The notes beneath the pieces are model-generated. The model searched no databases and was not told the DNA's origin. It was given only the letters and a program-made list of their open reading frames with translations. DNA of 64,000 bases from Paenibacillus massiliensis subsp. panacisoli DSM 21345 (GTDB lineage: Bacteria > Bacillota > Bacilli > Paenibacillales > Paenibacillaceae): assembly GCF_000426545.1 (NCBI RefSeq), contig NZ_AUFO01000007.1:124001-188000 (forward strand), read 5' to 3'. This document shows positions 27,413 to 36,794 of the stretch, one piece after another. A program made the position numbers and the translations under genes. How positions within the stretch are numbered: position 1 is the stretch's first letter; every line of letters begins with the position of its first letter.

Positions 27413-28901
27413 GCTGTTCGCCTCCATATGGTTGAGATCCGCTAACAGCGTATATTTGCTGTCTTAGCGCCTCTTTCATTCCATGTGTTTCCATAATGAA
27501 CATTTGATCTGCCAGCTGATCCACCAAACCCGCTATCCCGGTCAGATCCTGTCCCCACCAATCCTCGTGCTGCAGTACAGCCCTTGCAAGAATGCCCAGC
27601 TCTTCTCTCGTGCAGGTGCAATCGCGCCACATATCCTGTAGCTCCTGCAGAATGACCGGGTTATCGGAGAGCTCAATTTTCTCTGCCCCTCTTCTTCCTT
27701 TGTACATGACCAGTAAGGCCGCTAGGGCAAAGACCGTAGCTGAGGGGAGCTCATTGTGCTTAGCATGATACTCCAGAAGAACCGGAAGATTCCGGGTTCT
27801 GAATTTGGAAAAGGAATTGAGCGCAATGCTCATCACGTAGTGCTTGATGAAGGGATTGCGGAATCTATCTATAACATCCTCTGCAAAGCTTTTCAATGCC
27901 TGCTCAGACAAATCAAGCGTCGGAATAATCTCACGGTGAATCAAATTCCGGATATAAGCGCCCACCTCAGGGTCCTCGACCGCCTCGCGAACCGTCTCCA
28001 GACCGCTCAGATAGGCTACTGGCGTCAGGGCTGTATGCGCTCCATTCAGGATGCGAACCTTTTGCTCTCGATAAGGCTTCAGATCGTCCACAACAAGAAG
28101 GTTCAGCTTCGCCAGATGGGCCGGAAATTCAGTACGCACATGCTCTGGTCCTTCAATGACCCATAGATGATAAGGCTCGCCTACAATCATGAAGGGGTCC
28201 TGGTATCCCAGTTGCTGCTGAAGCTCAGCTGCTCGATCCTTCGGATACCCCGGAACAATTCGATCCACCAGACTGTTGCAGAACGTATTGGCTTCCTTCA
28301 GCCAGTGAAGAAATCCTTCCTCCAGTCCCCACCGATGGGCATGCTGCACGATAATGTCCCGCAAAATCTCTCCATTGCGCTCGATCAGCTCACAAGGAAC
28401 GATGATCCAGCCCTTGGAGGGGTCTGCCCGGAACGTCTGATAGCGACGATACAGGAGAGCCGCCAGCTTGCCCGGGAAGCTGCGCTGAGGCTGGTCCTCC
28501 AGTCGATCATCCGGATCATAGACAATGCCCGATTCCGTAGTATTGGATAAGACAAAGCGGATGTCGGGGCTGTCCGCCAGCTGCATGAATGCTTCGTATT
28601 GACGGTGCGGATTCATTCCCCGCGTAATACACTCAATGACACGTTGCTCTCTTACTTCCTCCCCATACTGAATACCTTCCAGCTGTAAGGTGTATGCTCC
28701 CCCCTGCTCATTGAGGCCTTCAGCTGACGTTCCTTCTGCTCTGGCTTGCAGTACAACTACCCCTGTATTCCAGCCCAGACGTTCATTCATCACATCAATA
28801 TGCCACTCGGCAAAGCCGCGCATAAAATTCCCATCACCGAACTGGATCACTCGTTCCACCAAGTCGGAGGATGCTTCACTGCTTCTGACAAGCCTCTCCA
28901 T
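27405..28901 (-). CDS. uxaB: Tagaturonate reductase, copy 1
   Basis: NADH-dependent altronate oxidoreductase (tagaturonate to altronate), a long-chain mannitol-dehydrogenase-type enzyme. The start MERLVRSSEA at 28901 follows GGGAGGGG; 498 residues. Signature segments are RVIQFGDGNFMRGFAEWHID, the VLSNTTESGIVYDPDD loop, FPGKLAALLYRRYQTF, and the catalytic lysine segment [18 protein letters not shown]. It lies between exuR and uxaA, as in the Bacillus subtilis exu locus. It is clearly more diverged from copy 2 than uxaA is, which argues for an old duplication. Confidence 0.95.
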   Translation of the reverse strand: MERLVRSSEASSDLVERVIQFGDGNFMRGFAEWHIDVMNERLGWNTGVVVLQARAEGTSAEGLNEQGGAYTLQLEGIQYGEEVREQRVIECITRGMNPHRQYEAFMQLADSPDIRFVLSNTTESGIVYDPDDRLEDQPQRSFPGKLAALLYRRYQTFRADPSKGWIIVPCELIERNGEILRDIIVQHAHRWGLEEGFLHWLKEANTFCNSLVDRIVPGYPKDRAAELQQQLGYQDPFMIVGEPYHLWVIEGPEHVRTEFPAHLAKLNLLVVDDLKPYREQKVRILNGAHTALTPVAYLSGLETVREAVEDPEVGAYIRNLIHREIIPTLDLSEQALKSFAEDVIDRFRNPFIKHYVMSIALNSFSKFRTRNLPVLLEYHAKHNELPSATVFALAALLVMYKGRRGAEKIELSDNPVILQELQDMWRDCTCTREELGILARAVLQHEDWWGQDLTGIAGLVDQLADQMFIMETHGMKEALRQQIYAVSGSQPYGGEQHA

Positions 28902-28970
28902 TGTTGAACCCCTCCCAGGTATGTTTGGTAACTCATTACGTTTTGTTGCCAACATGAAATATTCTCAATT

Positions 28971-28990
28971 CATTGCACACGTTAACATTT
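28971..28990. promoter_or_regulatory. Probable ExuR site before uxaB copy 1
   Basis: The 14-mer TGCACACGTTAACA (28974-28987) occurs identically before the second uxaB (35381-35394). Its right half GTTAACATTT equals a half of the perfect palindrome before uxaC copy 2, while the left half is degenerate. It lies about 70 bases upstream of the uxaB start and suggests separate control of uxaB-uxaA. Confidence 0.55.
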
Positions 28991-28996
28991 TCACGT

Positions 28997-29047
28997 AGTC
29001 CAGACTCCCCCGTATCTTAGCTGGGGAATCGTGGACTTCTATACTTT
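28997..29047 (-). terminator. Hairpin after exuR copy 1
   Basis: AGTCCA with TCCCC (28997-29010) pairs with GGGGA and TGGACT (29033-29047) around a 22-base interior. It lies about 105 bases past the exuR stop and ahead of uxaB, but the T tract is poor, so it could attenuate rather than end transcription. Confidence 0.45.
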
Positions 29048-29151
29048 TGGGTCGCTTACATGCACACGAGCGCTTCTAAAGTGTCACCAAATGTCTGGAA
29101 GAATCATTTTCCACCAAGACCAGGATAGTGACTCGCCCCAGGTTCACTTAA

Positions 29152-30249
<1,098 letters not shown>

Positions 30250-30250
30250 T

Positions 30251-30311
30251 CAGCACACAAATTGCTATGTCAGTACACATTATTGCTATGGCAGTTCACA
30301 TTATTGCATAA
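30251..30311. repeat. Three ~21-bp direct repeats upstream of exuR copy 1
   Basis: Units beginning CAGCACACA (30251), CAGTACACATT (30271) and CAGTTCACATT (30292) each continue into ATTGC; consensus about CAGYWCACATTATTGCTATG. Spacing is 20-21 bases, two helical turns, so a protein bound to each would face the same side. They lie 90-150 bases before exuR, in the gap after uxaC. Confidence 0.6.
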
Positions 30312-30366
30312 ATGTGGTGGTTAGCTCCGCAAGAAGCTGCTGCTGCCCTGAACAGCTATGTTCCTG

Positions 30367-31788
30367 TTATTGCTTAACCAGTGCAGGAAAACGGAAGTAT
30401 TCCACAGCATTATGGTAGCAAATTCCCCGAATCAGCTCTTCCAGCAGCTCATCATCCGCAGGCGCTTCGCCTTCCTCTACCCACGTTCCAACCAAATCAC
30501 ACAGGATACGACGGAAATATTCGTGACGTGTATAGGACAGGAAGCTACGGGAATCCGTTAGCATTCCGATGAAGCGTGGCAGGACACCAAGATTGGCGAG
30601 AATCTTCATCTGCTCCAGCATGCCTTCCTTATGATCATTGAACCACCAAGCTGTACCGAACTGAATCTTGCCCTTGACTCCACCAGATTGGAAGCTGCCA
30701 GCAACGCTAGCCAGTACATGATAATCGGTTGGGTTCAAGGAGTACAGGATCGTTCTTGGCAGGCCACTTGCCTGCTCCAGCGCATCCAACAGCTTCATAA
30801 GCGGCTCGGCAATTGGACCATCATTAATGGAATCGTATCCGGTATCCGGCCCCAATTTGCGGAATGCTGCTGTGTTGTTATTACGCAGAGCGTGAATATG
30901 GAATTGCATCGCCCAATCCAGCTCGGCGTAGAGCTGACCCAAGAAGACCAGTGTATAGGACTTGTGCTTCGCTTCTTCCTCAGCGCTGACCTGACCTTGC
31001 TCCAACGCTTTAAGGAAAATCTCCGATACTTCCTCCAGCGATGCATGCTCGTATCCGAGCGTATCCAGAGCATGGTCTGACACACGACAGCCAATGGAGT
31101 GGAAGAAGCGAACACGAGATTCAAGCGCTTTCAAAAACTGCCCATAATCCGTAATCTCTTGCTTCGCTGCCTCCGACAGCTTCGTTACCCACGGGCGGAA
31201 TGTAGCGCGATTGATCTCCAGGCCCTTGTCGGGACGGAAGCTTGGCAGCACCGCTGTCTCAAAATTCGGAAGCTGGCTGATCTTCGTATGATAATCCAGA
31301 TCATCTACAGGATCATCCGTCGTGCAGACCACCTTCACTTTGGACTTGGTAATCAGGTCACGTGCACCGAAGCCCTCTCCCTGCAGCTGTGCATTCACCT
31401 GCTCCCAGATGGCTGGCGCATTCTTCTCATTCAGAAGCTCTGTTACACCAAAAAAACGCTGCAACTCCAGATGCGTCCAATGATATAACGGGTTGCCGAT
31501 GAGCTGAGGTACGGTTCTGGCCCATGCCATGAATTTATCGTAGTCGTCTCCATCTCCCGTAATTAGCCGTTCTTCAACTCCATTTGCGCGCATAACTCTC
31601 CATTTATAATGATCGCCGTACAGCCACGCCTCAGTAATGTTCTTGAAGGTCTTGTTCTCATAAATCTCCTGCGGGCTCAAGTGACAATGATAATCCACAA
31701 TCGGCATATCCTTGGCGTACTGATGATACAGCTTGACAGCTGTGGGTGAGTTGAGCAGAAAATCTTCATTTAGAAATGCTTTTGCCAT
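30367..31788 (-). CDS. uxaC: Glucuronate/galacturonate isomerase, copy 1
   Basis: Isomerises D-glucuronate to fructuronate and D-galacturonate to tagaturonate, the entry step of the pathway. ATG 31788 (MAKAFLNEDFLLNS) follows AGAAAGGA; 473 residues, usual for UxaC. Amidohydrolase-type features include the metal-binding YHCHLSPQEIYEN near residue 33, VVCTTDDPVDDLDYH, and FGTAWWFNDHKEGMLEQ. It heads copy 1 of the locus and carries an operator in its leader. By eye it shares most residues with copy 2. Confidence 0.96.
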   Translation of the reverse strand: MAKAFLNEDFLLNSPTAVKLYHQYAKDMPIVDYHCHLSPQEIYENKTFKNITEAWLYGDHYKWRVMRANGVEERLITGDGDDYDKFMAWARTVPQLIGNPLYHWTHLELQRFFGVTELLNEKNAPAIWEQVNAQLQGEGFGARDLITKSKVKVVCTTDDPVDDLDYHTKISQLPNFETAVLPSFRPDKGLEINRATFRPWVTKLSEAAKQEITDYGQFLKALESRVRFFHSIGCRVSDHALDTLGYEHASLEEVSEIFLKALEQGQVSAEEEAKHKSYTLVFLGQLYAELDWAMQFHIHALRNNNTAAFRKLGPDTGYDSINDGPIAEPLMKLLDALEQASGLPRTILYSLNPTDYHVLASVAGSFQSGGVKGKIQFGTAWWFNDHKEGMLEQMKILANLGVLPRFIGMLTDSRSFLSYTRHEYFRRILCDLVGTWVEEGEAPADDELLEELIRGICYHNAVEYFRFPALVKQ

Positions 31789-31818
31789 GAGATACATTCC
31801 TTTCTGGTAAACAAGATT

Positions 31819-31834
31819 ATGTTAACGTGAACAT
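31819..31834. promoter_or_regulatory. ExuR-type operator before uxaC copy 1
   Basis: ATGTTAACGTGAACAT is a 16-base palindrome with one mismatch and differs by one base from the perfect site before copy 2. It lies between a TATAAT box (minus strand, 31860-31855) and the uxaC start, a position suited to repression. Confidence 0.75.
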
Positions 31835-32036
31835 TTCGCAATCAGCTACACCTCATTATAAAACATATATCATATATAAATGCAATACCCTTTTATGATA
31901 TTTATCATATCCCCCTTGTAAAACAGTACATTTCAGAGCTATGTCGCCTATTTCCATACCTAGGATGCAGCAGTATGCACACATGTGCACAGCTTCACTT
32001 ATCTTACATCATCCATTTACCTCTGGATGACAGCAA

Positions 32037-32073
32037 CAAGACTCCTGACCGACTGGGGGCGGCAGGAGTCTTG
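32037..32073. terminator. 11-bp perfect hairpin between the two hexuronate copies
   Basis: CAAGACTCCTG (32037-32047) and CAGGAGTCTTG (32063-32073) pair perfectly. It lies between the end of uxaA copy 2 and the promoter of uxaC copy 1, and probably separates the two units, although no good T tract follows on the minus strand. Confidence 0.5.
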
Positions 32074-32232
32074 AGATTCAATGACAACACTATTCAAGCT
32101 ATAATACCAACTAATACAGACCTGTTAACAACAGTCTACAATAACAATTCGAATAACCATTTCAATCATAGGTTAAAAGACAAGTTAAATAATAAGCTAT
32201 AAAAAAGCTATAATTATTCTATAAACTTAACA

Positions 32233-32316
32233 CATAAGCTTTTTCAAAGGCTTCTTCAAAGGCTTTTTCAAAGGCTTTTTCAAAGGCTTTTTCAAAAACT
32301 TATTCAAAAGCTCACT
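32233..32316. repeat. 12-bp tandem repeat array (7 units)
   Basis: Seven consecutive 12-mers: CATAAGCTTTTT, CAAAGGCTTCTT, three exact CAAAGGCTTTTT, CAAAAACTTATT and CAAAAGCTCACT. The array starts 25 bases past the uxaA copy 2 stop. Frames through it are short and lack a start with a ribosome site, so I treat it as noncoding. The rest of 31835-32340 is AT-rich, with the 31855-31860 promoter element and the 32037 hairpin, and no gene. Confidence 0.9.
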
Positions 32317-32340
32317 GCATACCCTTCTTCCTAGCGAATC

Positions 32341-33831
32341 TTATAGGGTAACGCCGTTTTTGAATATAGCAATCTCGCGGAACTCATTCTTTTCGTTATT
32401 GACCCATTCCCCGCTAGCCACTTCGATAATATAATCGATGAATGCATTCAGGCCATCCTTCATGCTGACATCTTCAACCAGGGAGCCTGCGTTAAAATCA
32501 ATCCAGTGCGGCTTCGAGTGATACAGGGCCGAGTTCGTTGACACCTTCATCGTCGGTACAAAGGCACCGAACGGCGTACCGCGTCCTGTCGTGAAGATGA
32601 CGAGCTGACAGCCAGCAGCCGCCAAGGCCGATGAAGCTACCAGATCATTCCCTGGAGCGCTCAGCAAGTTCAGCCCCTTGGTCGTAAGTCGGTCTCCATA
32701 CGGAATCACATCCATGACCGCTGAGTTGCCCGACTTTTGTGTACAGCCTAGAGACTTATCCTCCAGCGTTGTGATGCCACCCGCTTTGTTACCTGGGGAA
32801 GGATTCTCATATACTGGCTGTTTGTAATCCAGGAAATATTGCTTGAAATCATTAATGAGATGCACGATTTTATGGAATACCTCTTCGTTCGCAGCCCGCT
32901 CCATCAGGATCGTCTCTGCGCCGAACATCTCCGGCACTTCCGTCAGCACAGTCGTTCCACCTTGAGCAGCCATGTAGTCCGATAACTGACCGAGCAATGG
33001 ATTCGCCGTGATACCCGAAAGCCCATCTGACCCTCCACATTTGAGGCCAATCTTCAGCTCGGACAATGGAACAGGCTCACGCCGATCCTGCTGCACCTCT
33101 GCGAAGATCTCCTTCAGCAGACGTACTCCTTCGGTCACCTCGTCTCCCACTTCCTGCGATAGCAGGAATTTCACACGAGACTCATCATATGCTCCAATGG
33201 CTTCCTGGAACTCGCCCATACTGTTATTTTCACAGCCTAATCCCAGTACCAGCACGCCAGCCGCGTTCGGATGCTTGACTGCATCAGCCAGAATCGTCCG
33301 CGTATGGACGTGATCATCTCCTAGCTGGGAGCAGCCGTAATTATGCTTCAGCACAAGCGCATTTTCGAACGGCGCAATGTCACCCACCTCCGCTTTGAAG
33401 CGGTTCAGGATCAGCTCGGCGACGCCATTGACACAGCCCACTGTAGGCACAATCCACAACTCGTTACGGATACCTACGTTCCCGTCTTTTCTTCGGTAGC
33501 CCATGAAGGTCCGTTTCTCCAGCTGATATGGATTCGCTTCCAGCCTTGGCTCGTACTTGTACTCCTCTACCCCGGTCAGATTAGTCTTCGTATTATGTGT
33601 GTGCACATGCTGACCTGGCACAATATCCTGCAATGCATGACCGATCGGATAACCATATTTGAGCACATGGCTTCCCTTAGCGATCGGAATCAATGCAATC
33701 TTGTGGCCTCTTGCTACAGGCTCCAGCAGCTCAAGCTCTGTATTCCCAATAGGGAGCTTCTCTCCCTGCTGATAATCTCTTAATGCGACTGCTACATTGT
33801 CTCGTTCATGAATCTTGATGAATTCCTGCAT
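32341..33831 (-). CDS. uxaA: Altronate dehydratase, copy 2
   Basis: Second complete altronate dehydratase, 496 residues like copy 1. ATG 33831 (MQEFIKIHERDNV) follows GGGAGGAG. The SAF-type N-terminal domain and the UxaA domain with GCVNGVAELILNRF, HNYGCSQLGDDH and GLKCGGSDGLSGITANP are intact, so nothing suggests loss of function. The segment from about residue 250 to the end (for example QGGTTVLTEVPEMFGAETIL) is nearly identical to copy 1, which could reflect constraint or gene conversion. It follows uxaB by 27 bases and shares its transcript. Confidence 0.96.
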   Translation of the reverse strand: MQEFIKIHERDNVAVALRDYQQGEKLPIGNTELELLEPVARGHKIALIPIAKGSHVLKYGYPIGHALQDIVPGQHVHTHNTKTNLTGVEEYKYEPRLEANPYQLEKRTFMGYRRKDGNVGIRNELWIVPTVGCVNGVAELILNRFKAEVGDIAPFENALVLKHNYGCSQLGDDHVHTRTILADAVKHPNAAGVLVLGLGCENNSMGEFQEAIGAYDESRVKFLLSQEVGDEVTEGVRLLKEIFAEVQQDRREPVPLSELKIGLKCGGSDGLSGITANPLLGQLSDYMAAQGGTTVLTEVPEMFGAETILMERAANEEVFHKIVHLINDFKQYFLDYKQPVYENPSPGNKAGGITTLEDKSLGCTQKSGNSAVMDVIPYGDRLTTKGLNLLSAPGNDLVASSALAAAGCQLVIFTTGRGTPFGAFVPTMKVSTNSALYHSKPHWIDFNAGSLVEDVSMKDGLNAFIDYIIEVASGEWVNNEKNEFREIAIFKNGVTL

Positions 33832-33858
33832 GTGTGGCTCCTCCCTGACCTACGTGCT

Positions 33859-35337
33859 TTACTGGCTAATTTTATTTATATGTCTATCCATCAGCTTATG
33901 AAGCGTCGAAGTCATTCCTTCCAGGCTCAGCTTGTTCAGATATCCAGTCAGTTGCTCGGTAAGCCCGTCAATCTCGTTCAGATCCTGCCCCCACCAATCT
34001 TCACGACTCAGCACTTGCTTCGTCAAGACACGCAGGGAAGCCGGGGTTCCGTCATATCCACGCCATAGCTCGCGGAAAGCTTCCAGTATATCTTCATTAT
34101 CTGCCAATTCAATAACCTGACCGTTGCGGTCTCCCTTGTAGAAATAGAGCAGGGAAGCGAATGCGAACACCAGCTTCTCTGGCAATTGCCCACGATCCTC
34201 CACATAACGCAGCAGCGTAGGCAAGTCTCTAGTCTTGAACTTCGAGATTGAATTCAAGGAGATGCTCATCAGATAATGGCGTACGTAAGGGTTACGGAAG
34301 CGCTCCAGCACAGCATCCGCGAACTCTCGCAGCTCACTCTCTGGCAAATCCAGTGTGGGAATAATTTCCTCATCAATCAGTGCCTGAACGTAAGGACCCA
34401 CCACGTTATGCTCAACGGCATCACGCACCGTATCCAGCCCGTACAGATATGCCACAGGCGTCAGTGCCGTGTGCGCCCCGTTCAGAATGCGTACCTTACG
34501 GGTACGATAAGGAGTCATATCATCTACGACCAGCACATTCAGACCAGCCAAATGAGCAGGGAACTCTTCCTTGATGAATTGCGGACCTTCAATGACCCAC
34601 AGATGGAATTGCTCTGTCACCACGACAAGCTGATCCTTGTAACCCAACTCCTCAGTAATTTCCTCCATACGGTCACGCGGATACCCAGGCACGATACGGT
34701 CTACAAGACTGCAGCAGAACGTATTCGCTTCATGCAGCCATTTGACGAAATCTTCCTCCAGGGACCACAGCTGTGCATATTGGAGTACGATCTTCTTAAG
34801 CTCATCCCCATTTCTGTCGATCAGCTCACACGGTATGATGATGAAGCCCTTGTCAGCTGCACCATTGAACGCCAGATATCGACGATACAGTAGTGCTGTC
34901 AGCTTGCCCGGGTAGCTGCTCTGCGGCTTATCCTCAAGACGATCCTCAGGCGCAAAGGCAATCCCTGCTTCGGTTGTATTGGATACAATGAAGCGCAGCT
35001 CAGGCTGGCGTGCCAGATCCTCATAGGCTTCATTTTCAGCATAAGGATTGATCACCCTTGTCACACAATCCACTAACGTGTGCTCACGAACAGCCTTACC
35101 TTCCTTTATTCCTTCCATGTATGTCGTATACAGTCCATCTTGCGAATTCAACAAATCTGCCAGCCCGCCTGCCAGTGGCTGCACGATGACAACACCGCCA
35201 TCCCAATCTGCCTTCTTGTTCAACTCGTGGATCTGCCAGTCTACGAATGCACGCATGAAATTCCCTTCACCGAATTGAATGACCTTCTCTGTGTGTCTGA
35301 CAGCGGATGGACTGGACGCTCTGCTTAAATTTTGCAT
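33859..35337 (-). CDS. uxaB: Tagaturonate reductase, copy 2
   Basis: Second altronate oxidoreductase, 492 residues. ATG 35337 follows AGGAGGG by 8 bases. [40 protein letters not shown] and the catalytic [20 protein letters not shown] are all present. Compared with copy 1 the N-terminus is shorter and many surface positions differ, while the active-site segments are the same. The 14-mer TGCACACGTTAACA about 50 bases upstream is shared with copy 1 and suggests the same regulator acts on both. Confidence 0.95.
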   Translation of the reverse strand: MQNLSRASSPSAVRHTEKVIQFGEGNFMRAFVDWQIHELNKKADWDGGVVIVQPLAGGLADLLNSQDGLYTTYMEGIKEGKAVREHTLVDCVTRVINPYAENEAYEDLARQPELRFIVSNTTEAGIAFAPEDRLEDKPQSSYPGKLTALLYRRYLAFNGAADKGFIIIPCELIDRNGDELKKIVLQYAQLWSLEEDFVKWLHEANTFCCSLVDRIVPGYPRDRMEEITEELGYKDQLVVVTEQFHLWVIEGPQFIKEEFPAHLAGLNVLVVDDMTPYRTRKVRILNGAHTALTPVAYLYGLDTVRDAVEHNVVGPYVQALIDEEIIPTLDLPESELREFADAVLERFRNPYVRHYLMSISLNSISKFKTRDLPTLLRYVEDRGQLPEKLVFAFASLLYFYKGDRNGQVIELADNEDILEAFRELWRGYDGTPASLRVLTKQVLSREDWWGQDLNEIDGLTEQLTGYLNKLSLEGMTSTLHKLMDRHINKISQ

Positions 35338-35377
35338 TGGATGAACCCTCCTAGTCGCTTTATAGTTTTAGTTTAAT

Positions 35378-35397
35378 AAATGCACACGTTAACAAAA
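35378..35397. promoter_or_regulatory. Probable ExuR site before uxaB copy 2
   Basis: AAATGCACACGTTAACAAAA contains TGCACACGTTAACA, identical to the site before uxaB copy 1 although the surrounding spacers have diverged. This conservation is the argument for function. Confidence 0.6.
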
Positions 35398-35614
35398 GTG
35401 ATAAAAATCACAATGTTATTTGTTTTTTTCCACAATTATGTCTAATCGTCAACAGATTCCTTCGTAAGCATGGATACACTAACACAGAATCCTTTTCTTA
35501 TACGCACACGCTTTCAACTTACAGGGTGAATCTCTATCGGCTCTGTATTCTCATCCCCATATTAATTGCTCCATCCTCTATATGCAGTCAGGGTCCAGCA
35601 TACTATTCTCTCTA

Positions 35615-36619
35615 TCATGTATGGGGCGCTGAGACAGAGCCACGCGTAACGAGTTGGGTGCTCAGCAGGACCTGCTCCTCCTTGCAGGAGGTAGCATCCA
35701 TCAGACTCAGGATATACTCGGCTCCTCTGGCGCTGATCTGCTCAATCGGGCGCTTGACTGTTGTTAACGCAGGTGTAGTATAGCGTGAAAAGCCAATGTC
35801 ATCGAAGCCGACCACAGACACATCTCCAGGAACCTGCAACCCCTGCTGGAAAATGGCATTCATTGCACCGATCGCCATATCATCATTGGAGCAGAATACG
35901 GCGGACGGGGGCTCTCTGAGTGCTAATAGCTGCTCCATGGCATAGCTTCCGCCTGTCATCGTGTAGTCCCCCCTGACAATATAATCGCCACGAACTGGTA
36001 GATCATGATCCATCAAGGCGTTCAGGAATCCATCCCTCCGCTCTTGAGTCGACTTGAATCCCTCCACTCCCTCGATGAGTGCGATACGCGAATGCCCCAT
36101 GCGAATCAACTCCAGTGTTGCCGTATATGCCCCTTCTTTGTCATTGGACAGTACATTCACAATCCCATGACCGCTCATCTGACGGTTCAGGATGATTAAT
36201 GGAATGCCCTCCCGGATAACATGATACACGAAGGGATTGTCCGTCTCGCTCTGACTCATCAGTATCATACCGTCAAATCGCTTGCGATGAATGGAAGAAT
36301 AATCATCATATTCGTCAATACCTCGGACAAGCAGATTGTAATCAACACCGATCACACTGTTCACACCCCGAATCGTATCTGCGAAGAAGCTTGACGAGGT
36401 CCCCTTGGAAATACTCGTGAAAAACAGTCCAATGCTATAGGACCTGCGCAGCACGAGGCTACGAGCGTTATAGTCCGGAATGTAGTTCAACTGGCTGGCC
36501 AGGTCGAGAATACGGCGGCGGGTCTCCTCTTTGATAAGCGGACTGCCATTAAGTGCTCGGGACACCGTCGTATGTGACACATTAGCCAATTTGGCAATAT
36601 CCTTGATTGTCGCCGCCAT
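35615..36619 (-). CDS. exuR: LacI-family regulator of hexuronate genes, copy 2
   Basis: Second ExuR-type regulator, 334 residues. ATG 36619 ([16 protein letters not shown]) follows AGAAAGGA. The DNA-recognition part is practically the same as in copy 1 ([18 protein letters not shown]), and the core shows [18 protein letters not shown] and [20 protein letters not shown], also shared. The ligand-binding middle (residues about 100-240) differs more, so the two regulators could read the same operators but answer to different inducers. That last point is inference. It lies between uxaC and uxaB exactly as copy 1 does. Confidence 0.88.
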   Translation of the reverse strand: MAATIKDIAKLANVSHTTVSRALNGSPLIKEETRRRILDLASQLNYIPDYNARSLVLRRSYSIGLFFTSISKGTSSSFFADTIRGVNSVIGVDYNLLVRGIDEYDDYSSIHRKRFDGMILMSQSETDNPFVYHVIREGIPLIILNRQMSGHGIVNVLSNDKEGAYTATLELIRMGHSRIALIEGVEGFKSTQERRDGFLNALMDHDLPVRGDYIVRGDYTMTGGSYAMEQLLALREPPSAVFCSNDDMAIGAMNAIFQQGLQVPGDVSVVGFDDIGFSRYTTPALTTVKRPIEQISARGAEYILSLMDATSCKEEQVLLSTQLVTRGSVSAPHT

Positions 36620-36685
36620 TACTCTATCCTTTCTGCTGCACCCAGCGTCATATCTGACAGACTCACAATTTGTTACGACTCTCAC

Positions 36686-36748
36686 CTAACTTGCCTAGCT
36701 CATCTACTAACTTGTTTATGATATTCACTAACTCACTTATAAAATCCA
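36686..36748. repeat. Three 21-bp periodic repeats upstream of exuR copy 2
   Basis: CTAACTTG (36686), CTAACTTG (36707) and CTAACTCA (36728) recur at an exact 21-base period, with partly similar sequence between (TTTATGATATTCA, CTTATAAAATCCA). The place matches the 21-bp repeats of copy 1, although the motif differs. Confidence 0.5.
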
Positions 36749-36794
36749 GTGGCGCGCTTTAGATCGTCTACGCTCTAATTGAAGCCTTTGCGAT

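Noticed and set aside
31975-32202. 75-codon plus-strand frame between the two hexuronate sets
   Set aside because: No ribosome site, AT-rich low-complexity end, and it crosses the 32037 hairpin.
32233-32316. CRISPR array
   Set aside because: Units are 12 bp without spacers and no cas gene is near.
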